This document shows, piece after piece, positions 46,701 through 54,090 of a DNA stretch of 64,000 nucleotides (positions within the stretch are counted from its first letter, which is position 1; each line of letters starts with the position of its first letter). This DNA is from Variovorax paradoxus (GTDB lineage Bacteria > Pseudomonadota > Gammaproteobacteria > Burkholderiales > Burkholderiaceae_C), in contig NZ_CP045644.1 of assembly GCF_009498455.1 (NCBI RefSeq), positions 4,963,001-5,027,000 of the forward strand. The letters are read 5' to 3'. The translations under genes were made by a program, and so were the position numbers. The notes beneath the pieces were generated by a model. That model was not told where the DNA came from. It ran no database searches and saw nothing but the letters and a program-made list of their open reading frames with translations.

Positions 46701-47651
46701 CACCTCTCTACCGGCGCGTCCGTCGGGAGCACGCAGCTTCCCTCGGGCGTGGCGGTGGACCAGAACGGCAAGACCTACACCTACCTGCGAACGGCCGACA
46801 GCACGCCGGACCGCATCGCCTTCAGGTGGAACAACAGCTCCGCCGGCGATCTGAACTTCGGCGACGTGGCCCTCAACCGCTTCGGTGCCGACAGCGCCCG
46901 CAGCGGTTCGCCTGGCAGCAGCGTCAGCCACTCGCACACCTTTGTGGCGCAGACCGGCGGGGCGGTGAGCTTCGACACGGCCGGTGCGGTGGCCACGCCG
47001 CCGATCGACGGCTGGAGCGCCAAGGTCTACGCCGACCCGGGCTGTACGGGGGCGCTGCAAGGCGGTGCCGCCGTGCTCTACCCGCCGTCGGTGCCCGTGC
47101 CCGTGACGGCGGGGCAGAACGTGTGCGTCGTGGTGCAGGAGTTCATCCCGGCCCAGGCGCTCGTCGGCCACTCCGACAAGCGCACGGTGCAGGCGAGTTT
47201 TGTTTTCACGAACGCCTCGCCCGGGCTGAGCGCGAGCTATCTCGTGAACGACACCACGACCGTATCGAGCACCGCACTGGAGCTCAAGAAGGAAGTGCGC
47301 AACCTGTCGAAAAGCGGCAGCACCTTCGGACTCATCAACGAGGCCAAGTCGGGCGAGACGCTGGAGTACCGCATCACGTACATCAACAACGGTGCGACGC
47401 CGATCAGCGACCTGACGGTGAACGACACGACGCCGGTCTACACGAGCTTTGCCGGTTCGCAGACGGGCACGACCCCGGCCACGCTGACGGCGTGCGCCAA
47501 GAACACGCCCGCCAATGCCTTGCCTGCACCGGCCGTGGCCTGCGCGGCGACTCAGGCGGCAGGCGGCGCGGGGCCGCTCGCCTGGAAGTTCACCGGGCAG
47601 CTCGCGCCTGGCGGAACGGGCGTCGTGCTCTTCAGCGTGACGGTGAACTGA
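43749..47651 (+). CDS. Exported DUF11 protein with duplicated repeat unit
   Basis: A 1300-residue protein starting 14 bases before the stop of the giant gene, hence translationally coupled. It has a long n-region, then hydrophobic SGMICVGAMVCSVHLTHA, and a unique N-terminal head of about 190 residues with SYSVDINGSHHAF-like sequence. Two copies of a two-domain DUF11 unit of about 265 residues follow (44496-45293, 45294-46080), then an SdrB-like unit (GRVFDDNGSGAGKPNDG) and a C-terminal block shared with the next gene, ending in a DUF11 unit. There is no membrane anchor. It may attach to the giant barrel protein; that is inference. Confidence 0.85.
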   Translation: MKRTDPMVRAPVFESTALPGLSALLQWPIRRWLRAVRSGMICVGAMVCSVHLTHAAEICIGYMFSSGGEVIQLGGQKIESDGVFSGSRTPLTWEERMTPTSQGGGDGTALFLGMYTYPIATSHTYRFTPPLEGASIKSVGSNCGWYDEPSSCETYSVDINGSHHAFTTADISPLPRLLKDPSNSVPIELGVTSNGDIRGLFMSNEGSGWGAGMVRVDAAPISTLRISHTAPINVGLWGIHFNLCFQAPSLRLELKKEASAARWIAGQSANYTLSLNSNGVPTTAETTITDDVPSSLTIGALPAGCTGTGQVVACKVPAGLTTSMSFVIPVTPKASAFPSVENTARASGGGDAACNGTGACESKVTTPVALPSTITTKKSASASPLIAGAPDQFYAIAITVADATTTAPIAWTDTLPNGIVLSGPPTVRSGTTTASLSGCPASGGSGGTLQCSLAAGIGPGTFEILIPINATRGATGLNTGTNTVNLNGGGDPACTAALGEACDASTPDTSVVPTKLKLEKTASASRFIVGVPASYTLKLSSNGGLTTTEAVITDAVPPSLRIGTPPAGCTVAGQDVTCRVPPGMTTFQSFVIPVTPLAPASGITNIAEASGGGDGSCAGTGDCVSAVTTAVTLPLAITSTKTASANPLLVGTPGQFYRVAVQVANLPTTAPLAIEDMLPTGITLAGPPILFPGTTSGSLSGCTTVGSLVTGCRVASGVAPGTFEIRIPVNVEVTAVGVQAGTNTVNLQGGGDSLCTALLDEPCDATTPPTGVRPADPRVRILKEVTGGSGTHRFLFALSGLSVASETITVTDVGVEVGALNITGTAGVAASISEVSPAGWPRNPVNAFCFDGSEVIAPAPAPTRQAARAMAAGGPIVLTGNTLTIPADRMVPGADLYCVFVNNDAFVITGRVFDDNGSGAGKPNDGLVNGAEKGMAGVQMRLSDCAAGVFSTAMTDGLGRYRLEVPSATAIDDPVCVEELTPASHLSTGASVGSTQLPSGVAVDQNGKTYTYLRTADSTPDRIAFRWNNSSAGDLNFGDVALNRFGADSARSGSPGSSVSHSHTFVAQTGGAVSFDTAGAVATPPIDGWSAKVYADPGCTGALQGGAAVLYPPSVPVPVTAGQNVCVVVQEFIPAQALVGHSDKRTVQASFVFTNASPGLSASYLVNDTTTVSSTALELKKEVRNLSKSGSTFGLINEAKSGETLEYRITYINNGATPISDLTVNDTTPVYTSFAGSQTGTTPATLTACAKNTPANALPAPAVACAATQAAGGAGPLAWKFTGQLAPGGTGVVLFSVTVN
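44496..45293 (+). repeat. Two-domain DUF11 unit, copy 1
   Basis: Begins LRLELKKEASAARW and ends near TPDTSV. Homologous along its whole length to copies at 45294 and 48444: same order of an ITDDVPSSL-type domain followed by a TKKSASASPLIAG-type domain. Confidence 0.8.
45294..46080 (+). repeat. Two-domain DUF11 unit, copy 2
   Basis: Begins LKLEKTASASRF; directly follows copy 1 in the same gene. The boundary is approximate, judged from protein similarity. Confidence 0.8.
46476..47651 (+). repeat. Shared C-terminal block, copy A
   Basis: From GRVFDDNG to the stop codon, 1176 bp. It aligns without large gaps to 49593-50765 (1173 bp). Similarity is highest in the last 370 bp, where long stretches are nearly identical in DNA. 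Confidence 0.85.
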
Positions 47652-47813
47652 GCAGGCGCCTGCCCGGAGAAACGCCGCAGACATCTGCAACCCGCATCCC
47701 ATTTGCGCTCGTCCTGGCACGAGCAACGGCCAAAGCAAAGGGGGCCGATCGAAGAACCCTTCGCAGTTGGATTTGCTGTCGCCTCGACAGCCAGAACCTG
47801 AACGGTGAAGACG

Positions 47814-50765
47814 ATGAAAAGAACAGATTCGATCGAGTGTGCGGCTGCGCCGCGGGGCAGGCTTGCATGCACAGGGGCCGTTGCGCTCGCACGGCGCATG
47901 GGCTTTTTTTGTCGCGCCTTGCGAAACGGCATCGTCTTGGCCGTGGCACTGCTGCTGGCTGGAGTGCCGGCCGTCGCGGCGGAGTTTTGCATGGATCTGA
48001 AAAGTGGAGCTGGGCCGTATGGCGGGGTCGTCGTCACACGAACGGGCAGCACGTGCAACCCAGTCGACGTATGGCTCGGCAACGCGGGTGTTTCGCAGTC
48101 CTGTACTTTCAACTTTTCAGCACCGGTGTCCGGTGTCTACGTAGATGCTGCCGGACTCACCTGCAAGGATTCTTCGTGCGAAAAGCTTGTGACGAGCGTC
48201 AATGGCAGCCATTACGCATTCCCCGTCGCGGACGTCATGCTTCCGTCGCCGTTGTTTGGCGGTTCCGCGGCATTGCGCGACGGAAACGGCGATTTTCTGG
48301 CCGCAAGTCAGTCCGGGGACTCTGCTCGAGGGTACATCTCGACTCCGGTCGTGTCTTCCTTGACGCTGTCACACCAGGGTGCTGCTGTTATTAGCGACGT
48401 CGGGGCCCTCTACCGGGTTTGCTTCTCGCCACCCCCTCCCCAATTGACGCTGAGCAAGACGGCGATCCCGGCGGGTTTTACCGTGGCGGTGCCGGCGATC
48501 TACAGGCTGACGCTGAGTAGCCGCAACGGCATGGAGACGACGGCACGCACCACGATCACCGACAACATTCCCGCGACCTTGAACATCGGCACGGTGCCTG
48601 CCGGTTGTACGAAGTCCGGGCAGGTGGTGACATGCACCGCCCCCGTGGGGTTGCGGGCACCGATGTCGTTCGACATTCCCGTGACGCCGCAGGCGCTCGC
48701 ATTTCCGAGCGTCATGAATACGGCCACGGCGACTGGCGGAGGGGATGCGGCTTGCAACGCAGCGGGTGCATGCAGGGCCTCGGTGACCACCCCCGTCACT
48801 CCGTTGCCGCTCATCACCACGACCAAGACCGCAAGCGCCAATCCACTGGTGGCGGGAACGCCCGACCAGTTCTATACCGTGGCCATCACCGTGTCGAACA
48901 CTGCGACCACGGCGCCGATCACGCTGGCGGACACCTTGCCCGCGGGCATCACGCTGGCCGGCCCGCCGACCCTGATCGCAGGGACGAGCACCGGGGTGGT
49001 CCTGAGTGCATGCGCTGCGGCGGGCTCCAGCACGACGGGGTGCAGCATCGGCACCGGCGTCACGCCGGGGTTTTTTTCCGTCAGGATTCCCGTCAATGTT
49101 GCCGCATTGGCCGTGGGGGTCACCGGCGGCACGAACACAGTCAACCTCAGTGGTGGTGGAGACCCGGCGTGCACACCAGCGGTCGGGCAAGCCTGTGACG
49201 CCACCACCGGGCCGATCCGGGTGGTCTTGGGTTCCCCGCAGGTGCGGATCGTCAAGCAGGTCATCGACGGGGCCGGAAGCAACGTGTTCAACTTTGCGTT
49301 GTCGGGCCTCAGCAAAACCGGTGATTCCATCGTCGTGGCAGGTGTGACGACCGCCACGGGATCGCCCGGGATCGTCGGACAGGCCGGCGTGGGGGCCAGC
49401 ATTACCGAGACCTCGCCGGCGGGCTGGCCTGCAAACCCGGTGAGCGCCAGCTGTGTCGATCCCGCCAGTGCCACGCCTGCGGTCGCCTTCGGCACGCTGA
49501 CGGGGAACGTCCTCACGATTCCCGCCAGTCGCATGGTGGCAGGGGCCGACATTCGATGCACGTTCGTCAACAGCGCAGGCTTCGCGGTGACGGGACGGGT
49601 CTTCGACGACAACGGCTGGGGTTCGGGTGTGCCGAACGACGGGCGGGTCAACGGCGGTGAAAAGGGACTGGGGGGCGTGGCTGTGCGGCTGACGAACTGT
49701 GCGGCGGTCGTTCTTTCGAGTGCCACGACGGATGGCCTGGGCAACTACAGCCTGCCCGTGCCGCTTTCGACGGCCATGGGTGCGGCCTTGTGCGTCGAAG
49801 AGTCAACACCTGCCGGCCACCTTTCGACGGGAGCCTCTGTCGGCGCCACGCAGTTGCCCTCGGGTGCCAGCATCGGCAGCGGCGGCAAGACCTACACCTA
49901 CACGCGGGCGGCGGCGGGCACCGCGGATCGCATCGCGTTCACCTGGAATGGCACAAGCAGTAGCGGGTTGAACTTCGGCGATGTTCCCTTCAACACCTTC
50001 GGTGCGGACAGCGTCAAGAGCGGAATGTCCGGCGCCAACGTCAACCACCCGCACATCTTCACGGCGCAAACGGGTGGTTCGCTGAGCTTTGACATTGCCA
50101 GTCAGGTGGCCACGCCGCCAATGGTCGGCTGGAGTTCCAGGGTGCTTGCCGACCCCGGGTGCACCGGCGTGCCGCAAGCCGGTGCAGCAGTGCTCTATCC
50201 GCCCGCGGTGGCAATGACCACGACGGCGGGACAAAACGTCTGCGTCGTGTTGCAGACCTTCGTTCCAGGCAACGCAACGGACGGCGATCGCAACAACGCG
50301 ACGGTGCAGGCCAACTTCGTGTTCACGAATGCGTCGCCTGGCCTGAACGCGAGCTATACGGTGCACGACACCACGACGGTGTCGAGCATGGCGCTGGAGC
50401 TCAAGAAGGAAGTGCGCAATGTGACGAAGGGCGGCACCTTCGGACTCAACAACGAGGCCAGGTCGGGCGAGACGCTGGAGTACCGCATCACCTACACCAA
50501 CAACGGCGCGACACCGATCAGCGGCCTGACGGTGAACGATGCGACGCCGGTCTATACGAGGTTTGCCGGTTCGCAGGAGGACACGACCCCGGCGACGCTG
50601 ACGGCATGCGCGAAGAACACGCCCGCCAATGTGGCGCCCGCGCCGCCGGTGGCGTGCGCGGCGACACAGGCGGTCGGTGGTGCGGGGGCGTTGGACTGGA
50701 AGTTCACCGGGCAGCTCGCGCCTGGCGGCACGGGCGCGGTGCTCTTCAAGGTGACTGTGAACTGA
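47814..50765 (+). CDS. Exported DUF11 protein, paralogue of the preceding one
   Basis: A 983-residue protein. ATG 47814 gives MKRTD, matching the start of the preceding paralogue (MKRTDPMV), so I prefer it to GTG 47805. Signal segment IVLAVALLLAGVPAVAA. The head of about 150 residues differs from its paralogue but shares a short SVNGSHYAF motif. It has one copy of the two-domain DUF11 unit (48444-49239), the SdrB-like unit (GRVFDDNGWGSGVPNDG) and the shared C-terminal block. It looks like an alternative tip on a common base. It is the last gene of the cluster. Confidence 0.85.
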   Translation: MKRTDSIECAAAPRGRLACTGAVALARRMGFFCRALRNGIVLAVALLLAGVPAVAAEFCMDLKSGAGPYGGVVVTRTGSTCNPVDVWLGNAGVSQSCTFNFSAPVSGVYVDAAGLTCKDSSCEKLVTSVNGSHYAFPVADVMLPSPLFGGSAALRDGNGDFLAASQSGDSARGYISTPVVSSLTLSHQGAAVISDVGALYRVCFSPPPPQLTLSKTAIPAGFTVAVPAIYRLTLSSRNGMETTARTTITDNIPATLNIGTVPAGCTKSGQVVTCTAPVGLRAPMSFDIPVTPQALAFPSVMNTATATGGGDAACNAAGACRASVTTPVTPLPLITTTKTASANPLVAGTPDQFYTVAITVSNTATTAPITLADTLPAGITLAGPPTLIAGTSTGVVLSACAAAGSSTTGCSIGTGVTPGFFSVRIPVNVAALAVGVTGGTNTVNLSGGGDPACTPAVGQACDATTGPIRVVLGSPQVRIVKQVIDGAGSNVFNFALSGLSKTGDSIVVAGVTTATGSPGIVGQAGVGASITETSPAGWPANPVSASCVDPASATPAVAFGTLTGNVLTIPASRMVAGADIRCTFVNSAGFAVTGRVFDDNGWGSGVPNDGRVNGGEKGLGGVAVRLTNCAAVVLSSATTDGLGNYSLPVPLSTAMGAALCVEESTPAGHLSTGASVGATQLPSGASIGSGGKTYTYTRAAAGTADRIAFTWNGTSSSGLNFGDVPFNTFGADSVKSGMSGANVNHPHIFTAQTGGSLSFDIASQVATPPMVGWSSRVLADPGCTGVPQAGAAVLYPPAVAMTTTAGQNVCVVLQTFVPGNATDGDRNNATVQANFVFTNASPGLNASYTVHDTTTVSSMALELKKEVRNVTKGGTFGLNNEARSGETLEYRITYTNNGATPISGLTVNDATPVYTRFAGSQEDTTPATLTACAKNTPANVAPAPPVACAATQAVGGAGALDWKFTGQLAPGGTGAVLFKVTVN
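48444..49239 (+). repeat. Two-domain DUF11 unit, copy 3
   Basis: Begins LTLSKTAIPAGF; the only copy in the 983-residue protein, equivalent to both units in the preceding gene. Confidence 0.8.
49593..50765 (+). repeat. Shared C-terminal block, copy B
   Basis: Counterpart of 46476-47651. The final segment with LELKKEVRN to KVTVN differs from copy A by only a few residues. Confidence 0.85.
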
Positions 50766-50772
50766 CCGGATG

Positions 50773-50791
50773 GCCTTCCGAAAAGGAAGGC
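50773..50791 (+). terminator. Hairpin at the end of the DUF11 cluster
   Basis: Stem GCCTTCC/GGAAGGC with loop GAAAA, eight bp after the last DUF11 stop codon, without a strong T-run. It lies between convergent genes. Confidence 0.45.
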
Positions 50792-50798
50792 GCCGCGA

Positions 50799-51236
50799 TC
50801 AGCAACGGCCCTTCTTGGCCTGGCCGGGCGGGCAGTGACCGCCGCCGCGGTGATCGTCGTCATGGTCGTAGCGGTCGCCGCGGTCATGGTGGTGGCGATC
50901 GCTGCGTCGTTCTTCACGGCGCTCGGCGCGGCGCCAGTCGCCTTCACGCCAGCGCCAGCCGCCGTCGGCACGCACCCAGCCACCCGGGGCGTAGGCGTAA
51001 TCGGGGCGGGCCGCCACGTAATAGCCCGGGCGCCATGCGTAGGCGCGGTCGTTCCATTGCCAATGGCCGGGCACCCAGACCTGACCGCTGCGCGGTCGTG
51101 GCGCGGGCTCGTAACGCGGTGCGGGCGGCGCGACCTGGATCAGGCCGGGCACGTTGATGTTGACGGAGACCTGTGCCACGGCGGGCAACGTGGCGGCCGC
51201 CACTGCGGCGGCCAAAAGAATTCTTGTGATTTTCAT
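50799..51236 (-). CDS. WXXGXW-repeat protein (BcpO-like)
   Basis: A 145-residue exported protein: signal peptide ITRILLAAAVAAATLPAVA, then WXXGXW-type repeats (WVPGHWQW, WRPGYYVAARPDYAYAPGGW) and an Arg/Asp/His-rich tail (RRSDRHHHDRGDRYDHDDDH) ending CPPGQAKKGRC. Proteins of this kind are small envelope proteins of unknown role in Burkholderiales; the His/Asp tail could bind metal. Convergent with the DUF11 cluster, and read in the same direction as the tRNA genes upstream. Confidence 0.83.
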   Translation of the reverse strand: MKITRILLAAAVAAATLPAVAQVSVNINVPGLIQVAPPAPRYEPAPRPRSGQVWVPGHWQWNDRAYAWRPGYYVAARPDYAYAPGGWVRADGGWRWREGDWRRAERREERRSDRHHHDRGDRYDHDDDHRGGGHCPPGQAKKGRC

Positions 51237-51422
51237 CGTGAAGCCCTTGATGATTGTTTTGGGGGAAGCCAGTCCGAACAACGCCTGACCGGTGGACCGC
51301 GTGTACGGGATACCCCTGCCTTGGCACCTGCAGTCGTTAACAAACGGGAAGTTTTGCACGCATCGAAGGGCGCCCCTGTCGGACAGGCCCGCGTGCCGCG
51401 AAACGACGCCTGATGTGTGGCG

Positions 51423-51464
51423 CAAAAAGCGAAAAGGCCCGTTACCTTGTGAGTAACGGGCCTT
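51423..51464 (-). terminator. Terminator of the first tRNA-Asn
   Basis: Twelve-bp stem AAGGCCCGTTAC/GTAACGGGCCTT (51434-51445 with 51453-51464), 7-nt loop, then TTCGCTTTTT on the minus strand. Confidence 0.88.
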
Positions 51465-51474
51465 CAGCAAATGG

Positions 51475-51550
51475 TGGCTCCTCGACCTGGGCTCGAACCA
51501 GGGACCTACGGATTAACAGTCCGGCGCTCTACCAACTGAGCTATCGAGGA
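51475..51550 (-). tRNA. tRNA-Asn (GTT)
   Basis: Minus-strand cloverleaf of 76 nt with encoded CCA (51475-51477). Acceptor stem TCCTCGA/TCGAGGA, D-arm AGCTCAGTTGGTAGAGC, anticodon loop CTGTTAA with GTT at 51515-51517, and T-loop GGTTCGAGCC. The same gene, with an identical sequence, is at 51755. Confidence 0.97.
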
Positions 51551-51561
51551 ACAAGCCTTCA

Positions 51562-51567
51562 ATTATA
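51562..51567 (-). promoter_or_regulatory. -10 element of the first tRNA-Asn
   Basis: Perfect TATAAT on the minus strand, 11 bp before the mature tRNA 5' end. No good -35 match is seen at normal spacing. Confidence 0.65.
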
Positions 51568-51695
51568 TTCAATGAATTCGCCGTTCTGAGACGGCGGCGA
51601 TCATTTTTGATGGGTCAAGCGCGCAGGGCGATTGATTTTTTTCGCGTCTTCCACGTCTTCGCCCCCGCGTGCTTCGTTCGCGTGGGGCTCCACAA

Positions 51696-51731
51696 ATGAA
51701 AAGGCCCGCTACCTTGTGAGTAGCGGGCCTT
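51696..51731 (-). terminator. Terminator of the second tRNA-Asn
   Basis: Twelve-bp stem AAGGCCCGCTAC/GTAGCGGGCCTT (51701-51712 with 51720-51731) and the same CTTGTGA loop (plus-strand reading) as the first copy, then TTCATT on the minus strand. One stem pair differs from the first copy, with both partners changed. Confidence 0.85.
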
Positions 51732-51754
51732 TCAGAGGCCTTGCGGCTTTGTTC

Positions 51755-51830
51755 TGGCTCCTCGACCTGGGCTCGAACCAGGGACCTACGGATTAACAGT
51801 CCGGCGCTCTACCAACTGAGCTATCGAGGA
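51755..51830 (-). tRNA. tRNA-Asn (GTT), second copy
   Basis: Same 76-nt sequence as the copy at 51475, including CCA (51755-51757) and anticodon GTT. It has its own promoter and terminator, so the duplicated unit is promoter-tRNA-terminator. Confidence 0.97.
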
Positions 51831-51841
51831 ACAAGCCTTAG

Positions 51842-51869
51842 ATTATAGCGTGGTTTTTTGGGCTTCCAA
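51842..51869 (-). promoter_or_regulatory. Promoter of the second tRNA-Asn
   Basis: On the minus strand: TTGGAA (51869-51864), 16-bp spacer, perfect TATAAT (51847-51842), then 11 bp to the tRNA. Confidence 0.75.
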
Positions 51870-51948
51870 AAACTCCGGGAAGCATCGAGGCGCGAGCGCA
51901 ACGAAATCGTGGCGACGAGGCCGCGACGAAGACGAACGCGCTTACTCG

Positions 51949-54090
51949 TCACATCGCAATGCTCACGCCCAGCCGCAGCGTGCGCGGCGCGCCCGGGAAC
52001 AGGTAGACGTGGCTGAACTGGTAGGGCGACTCCTTCCAGTAGCGGCGATCGAACAGGTTGTCGACGGCCAGCGTCCAGCTCGTGGCCATGCCGGCCAGCT
52101 TGGTGTCGTAGCGCAGCACCGCATCGAGGCGCGTCCACGACGGCAGCCGGATCGAGCCGTCGGGCAGCACGTTGCGGCGGCCTTCGTACGACAGCTGTCC
52201 CGCGAGTTCGAGGCCCGGCACCGACGCGAAGCGGTAGCCGGCCTGCGCGCGCAGCACCTGCTTGGGCACGTTGGTGGGCGCCTGTCCGTTGAGCTCAGGC
52301 GCGGTCGTGCTGCCGCGCCGCTTGGCGTCGATGAGCGCCACGCTGCCGCCCACGCGCCAGGGGCCGCCCGTCCATTGCGCGCCGGCCTCGAGGCCGCGGT
52401 GTACCGCGCGGCCGTCGTTGCGCACCGTGCAGAACTCGCCGCACAGGTCGAGGTTGGTCATCGGGCGCGAGATGTCGAACCACGCGACCTGCCAGTTGAA
52501 CGCCGCGCCGCCGCCCTTCAGGCCCAGTTCCCACTGGCGCGATTGCAGCGCGGGCAGCGCCTCGCCCGCGTTCGCGTACTGCGAGCTCTTGTTCGGCACC
52601 ACCTGCGATTCGACGCCCTTGCCCCAGCTCGCGTAGGCGAGCAGTCCGGGCTGGATCGTGTAGCTGGCCGCGATCCACGGCGTGGTGATGCTGTCGTTGT
52701 AACCGGTGGGGCGCGAGCCGTCGGTGCGAATGCTGTCGCGCGACAGCCGCGTGTGCCGCGCGCCGATCCAGGTCGTGAAGCGGTCGTTCCAGCGGATCGC
52801 GTCCTGCACCGACAGCTCGGTCGAGCGCTCGTTGCGGTTGGTATTCGCGTCGGTCAGCCGCGGGTCGGCCGGCGTCATCGCGGTCGCCCAGATGTTGCCG
52901 GTGCCGACGTAGTTGTAGGCCTGGTCCTGGAAGCGGTTGCGCACGCGGCTTTGCAGCAGGCCGAAGCCCAGCTCGTGCCGCACGCTGCCCGTCATCACGT
53001 TGCCCTTGAGGTTGAGGCTGCCCGCGGTCTGCGTGCGGCGCTCGTTCTCGCTGCGGAAGTCGTACACGTCGAAGGTGCCGTCAGAGCAATAGCGGTCGTA
53101 GTTGCCTTCGGCGCCGCAGCCGAAGGCGTAGGCCAGCCGGTCGTCGGTCTTCAGGCGCTGCTGGCCGATCTGCGCGCTCCAGCGCCAGTCGGCATTCAGT
53201 GCCTGGCTAAAGCGCACCGTGCCGGTCAGCGCCTTGAACACCGAGGGCTGCGACCACGGCTGGTTGTTGAGGTTGATGCGCGGATCGACCGGCCTGGGCA
53301 GCGTGTTGCCCAGCAGGCTGTAGCCGTTCTGGCTCGGCTGTGTCTTGCGGCTTTGCTCAACCTCGAATTCGAGCACCGAGTCGCGCGTGATGCGCCAGTC
53401 GGCCGCGAGCGAGAAGATGCGGCGGCTGCCGTCGAGGTTGTGCGTGAGCGGGTTGAGCTTTTCGGCGGCCATGTTGAGCCGGTAGCCGAACTGGCGGTTC
53501 TCGCCGAAGCGCCCACCGAAGTCGAGTGCGCCGAGCACGCTGCCGCGGCTCGTGGTTTCGAGGCGGACGGTGCGCAGGTCTTGCTCGGTCGGGCGCTTGA
53601 CCACGTAGTTGACGAGCCCGCCCGGCGCGCTGGTGCCGGCCTGGATGCCGCTGGTGCCGCGCAGGATTTCGATGCGCTCTTTGTTGTCCAGCGGAATCGC
53701 CGTCTCGGCGCTGATCGGCAGGCCCTCGCGCCGGTAGTTGAAGCGGTTGTCGAGCACGAAGCCGCGCACCGTGAGGTAGTCCCAGTAGCCGGCCGAGTTG
53801 TAGGCGTCGGTGACCGAGGCATCGAACTGCGTCAGGTCGGCGAGGCGGCGTGCGCCGCTGGTGCGCAGCTGCTGGCTGTCGATGATCGTGGCCGACAGCG
53901 GCAGCTCGCGCAGCGGCACGTCGCCGAAGCCGCTGATGTCGGCCTGCGGCGCGGCGGCGCCGTCGTTCACGGTGACCTCGGGGAGTGCTTGCGACGGCGA
54001 TTGCGCATGCGCGCCGCAGGCGCCGAAAGTGAGGAGAGCGGCGGCGAGCGCGCGCGAAAGCGGGGAGTGCGAGAAAAGTCGAGCGTTCAT
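51949..54090 (-). CDS. TonB-dependent receptor in the thiamine operon
   Basis: A 713-residue outer-membrane receptor. Signal peptide LSRALAAALLTFGACGAHAQ, plug domain (about 40-165, with YLTVRGFVLDNRFNYRREGLP and GGLVNYVVKRPT) and a 22-strand-type barrel ending LRLGVSIAM. Sequence features are close to siderophore receptors (FhuE/FpvA-like). Its ATG overlaps the thiE stop by four bases, so it is made from the thi operon. I infer uptake of thiamine, a precursor or a thiamine-containing compound rather than iron. The last residue is Met rather than the usual aromatic. Confidence 0.9.
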   Translation of the reverse strand: MNARLFSHSPLSRALAAALLTFGACGAHAQSPSQALPEVTVNDGAAAPQADISGFGDVPLRELPLSATIIDSQQLRTSGARRLADLTQFDASVTDAYNSAGYWDYLTVRGFVLDNRFNYRREGLPISAETAIPLDNKERIEILRGTSGIQAGTSAPGGLVNYVVKRPTEQDLRTVRLETTSRGSVLGALDFGGRFGENRQFGYRLNMAAEKLNPLTHNLDGSRRIFSLAADWRITRDSVLEFEVEQSRKTQPSQNGYSLLGNTLPRPVDPRINLNNQPWSQPSVFKALTGTVRFSQALNADWRWSAQIGQQRLKTDDRLAYAFGCGAEGNYDRYCSDGTFDVYDFRSENERRTQTAGSLNLKGNVMTGSVRHELGFGLLQSRVRNRFQDQAYNYVGTGNIWATAMTPADPRLTDANTNRNERSTELSVQDAIRWNDRFTTWIGARHTRLSRDSIRTDGSRPTGYNDSITTPWIAASYTIQPGLLAYASWGKGVESQVVPNKSSQYANAGEALPALQSRQWELGLKGGGAAFNWQVAWFDISRPMTNLDLCGEFCTVRNDGRAVHRGLEAGAQWTGGPWRVGGSVALIDAKRRGSTTAPELNGQAPTNVPKQVLRAQAGYRFASVPGLELAGQLSYEGRRNVLPDGSIRLPSWTRLDAVLRYDTKLAGMATSWTLAVDNLFDRRYWKESPYQFSHVYLFPGAPRTLRLGVSIAM

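Noticed and set aside
51475..51830. tRNA-Asn genes as the integration site of a mobile island carrying the DUF11 cluster
   Set aside because: No integrase, no partial tRNA 3' copy and no direct repeats at the far side; both tRNAs have intact terminators.
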